The notes beneath the pieces are model-generated. The model ran no database searches, was not told where the DNA came from, and saw nothing but the letters and a program-made list of their open reading frames with translations. From assembly GCA_017470735.1 (NCBI GenBank), contig JAFUYB010000025.1, forward strand, positions 1-49,229: a stretch of DNA of 49,229 nt. Reading direction: 5' to 3'. This document shows, piece by piece, positions 44,491 to 49,229 of the stretch; position 1 is the first letter of the stretch, and the number at the start of each line of letters is the position of its first letter. The position numbers and the translations under genes are program-made. The DNA comes from Lachnospiraceae bacterium. GTDB lineage: Bacteria > Bacillota > Clostridia > Lachnospirales > Lachnospiraceae.

Positions 44491-44778
44491 ATGACTATCG
44501 ATACAAATACGGTTGTTTCCATCTCTGAAGCTAACCAGAACTTCTCGAAGGTCTGCCGCATGGTCGATAATCTCGGCAAGGCAGTCATTTTCAAGAATAA
44601 CTCGCCCAAATACATGGTGCTTGAGTTTTCGGTTGCCGAGAGGGCTGAGGCATCATTTGGCAATGCCCTGTCCGAAAGCAATACATCTTATATTCCTGCT
44701 TCGGATGAAGAGGCAAAAGCCATTTCCGCGCAGCTTATGGAACAGAATGATACAGCATATAAAGAACTTGCCAAATGA
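44491..44778 (+). CDS. Phd/YefM-family antitoxin
   Basis: A 95-residue antitoxin. The N-terminal DNA-binding part (VVSISEANQNFSKVCRMVDN, then AVIFKNNSPKYMVLEF) is typical of the Phd/YefM fold; the C-terminus is the flexible toxin-binding tail. AGGAGG lies eight bases before the ATG. Its stop overlaps the Doc start by four bases. The pair is on the plus strand, opposite to the polysaccharide genes around it, and is flanked by a duplicated GT4 end. Confidence 0.88.
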   Translation: MTIDTNTVVSISEANQNFSKVCRMVDNLGKAVIFKNNSPKYMVLEFSVAERAEASFGNALSESNTSYIPASDEEAKAISAQLMEQNDTAYKELAK

Positions 44779-45149
44779 AAGTACTCACGAAAGAGCAGAT
44801 CCTCGACTATCACAAGGAACTTATCAACCGTTATGGCGGTTCCCACGGAATCAGGGACGAAAAACTGTTTGATTCCGCCCTTGCCGTTCCATTTCAGTCA
44901 TTCGGAGGCATAGACTTTTACCCTTCTACCGAAGAAAAAGCTGCACGCTTGGGATACGGTCTTGCCGCTAACCATCCTTTCCACGATGGGAACAAGAGAA
45001 TCGGTGCTCACGCAATGCTTGCATTCCTCTGTATGAATGACATAAAACTGTCCTATACTACTGATGAACTGAGCGACATCTTCATGTCAGTCGCCTCCGG
45101 AAATACAGAAGAATCTGAACTCCTTGACTGGATCAACTCTCACAAGTAA
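44775..45149 (+). CDS. Doc-family toxin (Fic fold)
   Basis: A 124-residue Doc toxin with the Fic core HPFHDGNKRIGAHAML (catalytic His, phosphate-binding GNKR). Doc toxins phosphorylate elongation factor Tu and stop translation. All core residues are present and the length is normal, so the toxin looks active, held by the antitoxin. Translation is coupled (ATGA overlap). Confidence 0.9.
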   Translation: MKVLTKEQILDYHKELINRYGGSHGIRDEKLFDSALAVPFQSFGGIDFYPSTEEKAARLGYGLAANHPFHDGNKRIGAHAMLAFLCMNDIKLSYTTDELSDIFMSVASGNTEESELLDWINSHK

Positions 45150-45219
45150 GTATCTATGACCGTCTGCCTCGTCCTTCTATCTGCATATATGAATACCTTG
45201 AGTTTCCGTTAAATGCATT

Positions 45220-45308
45220 TTAAATTTTCTTTTTGCCAGCCTACAGATGCTGCTAATAAAGCTTTTTTCATTTGCGATTGTTTGGATTTAGTATTTTTAT
45301 TATCACAC
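45220..45308 (-). pseudogene. decayed partial copy of the GT4 gene
   Basis: 45246-45308 matches the GT4 5' end and upstream codons (44348-44410) at 58 of 63 positions. 45220-45243 is identical over 24 bases to an internal GT4 segment (43850-43873). The two pieces meet at a shared TAG/CTA, so about 470 bases were lost from the copy. The orientation is the same as the intact gene. It places a direct repeat on both sides of the Phd-Doc module. Confidence 0.8.
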
Positions 45309-46275
45309 TACTCATTAAATACCCCCCCACAAAAGCTCCAATAAATACCATTGTGTGCAGCATCTTGCTGTACACAATCCCATAATCCAATGCTTCTTTA
45401 TATAAAATTTTCAATAGTGTTGGATGCAATAAATATATCCCATATGATTTCTGTGCTATGTTTAGCAATACCTTGTCAAAAATTTGATTGCTTTTTGTTC
45501 CCAAAAACAGCAGAAATGTAACCCCTGCCGATATATAATAAGATGGAACCATAATGTATGGCGATAGCCCCCGGACACATTCAAACAAAAAAACAAACAC
45601 CATCATGCTGAAAATAGACACACAAGCGCCCACTTTACATATGGCTATTGTCTGATGCGATAGCATATAATATATGATCCCGCCCAAGATAATACTTCCC
45701 AGAGGTATAGAACGCATAAGAAGATCATAGGTCGCCCCAATCAATATGGGTTGCTGCGTTACATTATAGATAAAAACCCCGATAAATATAACGCTCACCA
45801 CAATAGGATATATTTTTTCTCCATTGGACAATGTAAAAAACGATGACAGTACTATAAAAATAACTGTAAGATATAATGTCCACTCATCCAAGCAAGCAGT
45901 ATTGCTGTTGCTCCCGATCAGAAATATCGACCTGTAAAATAGCTCAGACGCTTCGAAAATATGAAAAAAGCTAAGGTTCAAAAACAAGCAAAATGCTGCC
46001 GCCATCCAATAGCCGGGATATATGGAATAACATCTCCTGACCAGAAATTGCCGAAACGGATACTGCTTAGTATCTATCTGCTTTGCAATAAAAAAACCTG
46101 TTATCAAGAAAAAAAATACTACAAATTGAAGGATTCCATATCTCCCTGGGAAATCTAATGTTTTTCCAACCTCCAGTCCGTAATTCATTTCGGCATACGC
46201 AAAAGAGTGGGCGAAAACAATTCCTATGCAGCTGATAGCTCTTAAGTATTAAAGGCCTTTTATTTTGTTCATCAT
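45268..46275 (-). pseudogene. acyltransferase 3 (OafA-like) with an early stop codon
   Basis: A membrane O-acyltransferase with about ten membrane segments (LLHPTLLKILYKE is a typical late block). The natural start is ATG at 46275, which overlaps the previous stop (ATGA) after an AGGGGAAAT site. It reads MMNKIKGL, then TAA (46249-46251), then YLRAISCIGIVFAHSFAYAE, the conserved N-terminus with its catalytic His. A Gln codon changed to TAA would explain it. An internal ATG at 46188 would lose the catalytic His segment. The final residues (VIIKILNPNNRK) are read from the decayed GT4 copy, and the stop comes from that copy's old start. Confidence 0.8.
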
Positions 46276-48251
46276 ATTTCCCCTGTGGACCATAAGGTTA
46301 AAGTTTCTATAAAAGACAGGATGATACCTATTGTAATTGTCCTATAAAATTTTTCATCACAAAAAAATTTGTATATCTTATTATCCATAATAATTTCTTG
46401 AAAATAATATGAAAAAATAAAATACAATATAACGTAGGCTGGCAATGCTGTACGCCATTCACAGTGAGAATATAAATACGGCAAAACAAGTGCAATAAAT
46501 ATCATCCATATCCATCGTCGCTCAAACATATTTATTTCTTTATATTTTATCAAACAATAAATAGATATGATGAGAGTCAAATAATTAAGAAAACTAAAGA
46601 GCAACCCATGCAAATTACGATACCAAATTTTGGCGTCGTAATTGATATTCGTTTTTAAATCCAATATAGTAAACATCTTTTTTACTATGCATGACACAAA
46701 TTCAAGGGGACTATTACTATAAACATCTATTGCTTGCTGAGGATACAATTCGAGCGAGCGATCACCATATAGCTGTTCCTTCATCGTCATCAATTGATCA
46801 TCACCAATAAAATTAGGCCACAATACCATTCCGTAGAAAAAAAATGTATTCCAACCGCTCCATGTAACAGGATATCCTGCATATGCGTCCCGAGAATCAT
46901 AAGGAAGAACTCCAATATGATGATTTTTGTTATTCGTTATTGCTTGTGGAAGAGCAACAATAAAAAAACATATTATAAAAACACTTGTGCATACCAAAAT
47001 CCTTTTATAATCTATTTTGATGTTCCCCATCCAGGACTTTATCCTCTCTCGAATCATATTTCTATTTTCAATTATATCCACAGTCAAATACAGCAATAAA
47101 AATATTATCGATTCATGCCAGTATGATACTCTCCAATTAGTTGCCATTCCAAAAAACAATCCAGCCAGCATAGCTGGTTTGACTTGTTTCGTTTTAATTG
47201 TTTTTGCTAGATATAAAAGAAATGCAAAATATATTGCAACCGAATAGTAATCTGTCATAGCCCCGATTAAAAACCAATTCCAAAAGTAGGCATTTAACAA
47301 AATAAAAACTACTAATGAAAACAATTTTGGTTTATGCTTCGTCGCTATGTAATATAATTGTGGAACAATCCAAGTGCCAAACCATGAAAAAACAAATGTC
47401 GGAAATAATAAATATACTTTTACTGGATCAAAACCGATATGTGCTGCTATGCATCTAGCTATCGTAGTAGGCATCATAACCATATAGCCTCGAAATGTTG
47501 CAAGCGTTGCCATATAGTCAAAATCAAAAAAGCCATGTTTAAAAATGTATGTGTTCCAATATCCGGCTTGATCACCCAAAGCATTATCCGGCATATAATA
47601 TGGTGTTCCAATATGAAACACATATTGTCCCAAAGCAACCAAATACAATATCAACCAAATAACCAGTAAGATCCTTACATCAAAATTGTATTTATATTCC
47701 CATATCTTCCCAAATATGCGCTTTTCAGATAATAAGTGGATATGCATTGAATATATCAACAAAAAAACAACCGCTATCGTTATTATATAAATTAACAATT
47801 GAAAACCAATTTTCAACCAATTATTCGCAAATGGAAATATCTTAACAGCCCCTAATCCCCTTTCTGTATCTGTAATATTATGTTCCTCGCTTAAACCTCG
47901 CGTTGAAGAATATGCTATAGTTTTCATTTCAGATGTAATAGGAATCGTAATACATTGCGTGGGTGAAACAATCACAGCATATATCCAGACATATTTATCA
48001 CCATCTTGCGATTTTTCCAAAAGATAATCTTTTTGAACATTCCATCCCATTTTTTCATACCACGAATTGGATCGATTATCTTCTCCAACAATGTGCTCCG
48101 TATCAGCTTCTGTAATGACAGTGACTAAATCCATGGGCAAAATTTTATATGTTATCGTATAATTAACAACATCTTTAAATAAACTGACTATAACAGCCGC
48201 CAAAAGAACAAAATATATTATACACTCTAAAGATATCTTATTTTTATTCAT
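46272..48251 (-). CDS. polytopic membrane protein, GT-C-like
   Basis: A 659-residue protein with one N-terminal membrane helix, an extracytoplasmic domain of about 120 residues, and then about ten further helices. An acidic pair and polar loop after the third helix (YMPDNALGDQAGYW) resembles the first loop of GT-C glycosyltransferases such as the GT39 group, which use lipid-phosphate sugars. No family is assigned with confidence. It overlaps the methyltransferase stop and the acyltransferase start by four bases each. Base composition is very AT-rich (tall runs of A/T), unlike the housekeeping genes, consistent with horizontal origin. Confidence 0.65.
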   Translation of the reverse strand: MNKNKISLECIIYFVLLAAVIVSLFKDVVNYTITYKILPMDLVTVITEADTEHIVGEDNRSNSWYEKMGWNVQKDYLLEKSQDGDKYVWIYAVIVSPTQCITIPITSEMKTIAYSSTRGLSEEHNITDTERGLGAVKIFPFANNWLKIGFQLLIYIITIAVVFLLIYSMHIHLLSEKRIFGKIWEYKYNFDVRILLVIWLILYLVALGQYVFHIGTPYYMPDNALGDQAGYWNTYIFKHGFFDFDYMATLATFRGYMVMMPTTIARCIAAHIGFDPVKVYLLFPTFVFSWFGTWIVPQLYYIATKHKPKLFSLVVFILLNAYFWNWFLIGAMTDYYSVAIYFAFLLYLAKTIKTKQVKPAMLAGLFFGMATNWRVSYWHESIIFLLLYLTVDIIENRNMIRERIKSWMGNIKIDYKRILVCTSVFIICFFIVALPQAITNNKNHHIGVLPYDSRDAYAGYPVTWSGWNTFFFYGMVLWPNFIGDDQLMTMKEQLYGDRSLELYPQQAIDVYSNSPLEFVSCIVKKMFTILDLKTNINYDAKIWYRNLHGLLFSFLNYLTLIISIYCLIKYKEINMFERRWIWMIFIALVLPYLYSHCEWRTALPAYVILYFIFSYYFQEIIMDNKIYKFFCDEKFYRTITIGIILSFIETLTLWSTGEI

Positions 48252-49089
48252 AAATTAAATACCGCTTTTACTCCTGCCTTTTTTGCCACCATAATAATAC
48301 TACTCCCAAATAGTACTCTTGCTGATTTCTTCATCTGTTTTTGTTCTATCCTTTCAAATATTCCTAATATTATATTGACAATACCTAGTCTTGACTTGAA
48401 CTGCGATTGAAAAATTTTTTCACGTTCCTCTTCGGATCGTTCACTCTGTTTTTTTAAGAATCCGATCTTTTCCAGAAACACCCGTAATAATAAAATCGGG
48501 AAAAAAAGAAAACTCATAAAATAGCTTTTGTAGCAAACAGCAAATCCACAATTTTCCAAAAGCTTGCACATCGTAGTTATCCTGTATCTACGAAAATGTC
48601 CGGCGTAATCATCCTCACTGCTCCACAGACATTTAAAAGCAGGTGCCGTAAGCAAAAGTACCCCCCATCCCTCATTTTTTTGCCTAACATACGAACAAAG
48701 CCCTCATCATCCTGAATATGCTCCAGCACATCCAACAAAAGCACCTGTGTAAAACTCCCATTCTCCGGATAGCTTTCTGTCATCATAGCGCAATCAGTCT
48801 TTAATCCTCGTTGACGCCCATTTTTACATGCTTTTTCTGATGGCTCCATTAAAAGCATATTGAATCCCTTTTTTGCTGCAGCGGAAGTCGTATATCCATT
48901 TCCACCACCAATATCAACGGTCAATACTTCTTTGGTGAAATATCTGCTCATCATACCAATAATGACCTGTGCTCTGTACTGAAACCACCAAGATTCATCT
49001 TCCAGCCGAAACAGTCTGTCCTCACTTTCATCAGTGAATACTGTTTTCGAATTACTAACTTTATTAGAAGATATATTCTGAATATCCAT
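48248..49089 (-). pseudogene. SAM-dependent methyltransferase split by a frameshift in a G6 tract
   Basis: The first part (from about 49089) has VDIGGGNGYTTSAAA (motif I), LLMEPSEKA and LLLDVLEHIQDDEGF, typical of class I methyltransferases. It leaves frame at the G run (48661-48666) and stops at about 48577. The second part (from about 48655) continues as LLLTAPAFKCLWSSEDDYAGHFRRYR with the correct next motif. One more G would join them as DGGVLLLTAPAF. A homopolymer slip, phase variation or a base-calling error could cause this. The start is unclear; no strong ribosome site precedes it. Confidence 0.78.
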
Positions 49090-49114
49090 ATTTATAGTAA
49101 ACGACATAAATAAA

Positions 49115-49143
49115 TTTACTTTATAATCAATATGTGGTATACT
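49115..49143 (+). promoter_or_regulatory. candidate promoter of the right-edge gene
   Basis: TTTACT (49115-49120), 17 bases, TATACT (49138-49143), followed by AGGAGG at 49153-49158. Confidence 0.45.
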
Positions 49144-49168
49144 CCAATTACTAGGAGGTACTAAATAT

Positions 49169-49229
49169 TTGAATAACCGAAAATACAAAACCGATCCCGA
49201 AATATTGTTGAAAAAAGGTAAAGAAATAA
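49169..49229 (+). CDS. 5' end of a gene leaving the window, possibly transposase
   Basis: TTG at 49169 follows AGGAGG by ten bases and opens a frame (NNRKYKTDPEILLKKGKEI) to the window end. The pattern faintly resembles the N-terminus of some clostridial transposases, but only 20 codons are visible, so no firm call is made. It diverges from the methyltransferase gene. Confidence 0.4.
   Translation, partial: MNNRKYKTDPEILLKKGKEI

Overview
The window reads as a chromosomal segment of a low-to-moderate GC Gram-positive Clostridia, most likely a Lachnospiraceae-type gut bacterium. This is inferred from gene content (dimeric-type glycyl-tRNA synthetase next to recO and era, a PreP-like M16C peptidase, MecA, a LoaP-type NusG paralogue, BspA/InlB/MBG-type surface protein), strong purine-rich ribosome binding sites and sigma-A-like promoters with 17-bp spacers. 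No species can be named from the sequence. No rRNA, tRNA, CRISPR array or T-box was seen.

Region 1 (about 95-6900, minus strand) is the end of an exopolysaccharide operon. It has a near-perfect promoter (TTGACA-17-TATAAT), a DegT-family protein that has lost its PLP lysine, a LoaP antiterminator, a fused phosphoglycosyl transferase/SDR epimerase, a small four-cysteine zinc-ribbon-like protein, a GT4 glycosyltransferase and a Wzy-like polymerase. Region 2 (7.2-23.2 kb) is housekeeping: a small HTH regulator, then glyS, recO, era, M16C peptidase, DUF1015, serA, serC, ilvB, ilvD and leuB, all on the minus strand (serine and branched-chain amino acid synthesis).

Region 3 (23.4-38.3 kb) is mixed. 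It holds a 2,077-residue multidomain surface protein whose stop codon lies in the tip of a 164-bp palindromic MITE-like repeat, a MazF-like toxin gene with an internal stop beside an intact antitoxin, an AAA-ATPase/PD-(D/E)XK protein, a Cof-type HAD phosphatase, a lactose/cellobiose-type PTS operon (IIB-IIC-IIA) with a highly structured intercistronic spacer, an XRE regulator with a palindromic operator inside its own promoter, mecA and a 4'-phosphopantetheinyl transferase.

Region 4 (38.3-49.2 kb) is accessory and decaying. First comes a broken Septu-like (PtuA/PtuB) defence pair. Then comes a second polysaccharide cluster that repeats the GT4, PGT-SDR fusion and zinc-ribbon genes of region 1. 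A Phd-Doc module sits in it between a GT4 gene and a decayed partial copy of the same GT4. In this cluster the acyltransferase has an early stop codon and the methyltransferase is frameshifted in a G6 tract. The clearest candidate for an undescribed function is the zinc-ribbon protein that follows the PGT-SDR fusion in both clusters; the lysine-less DegT protein coupled to LoaP is next.
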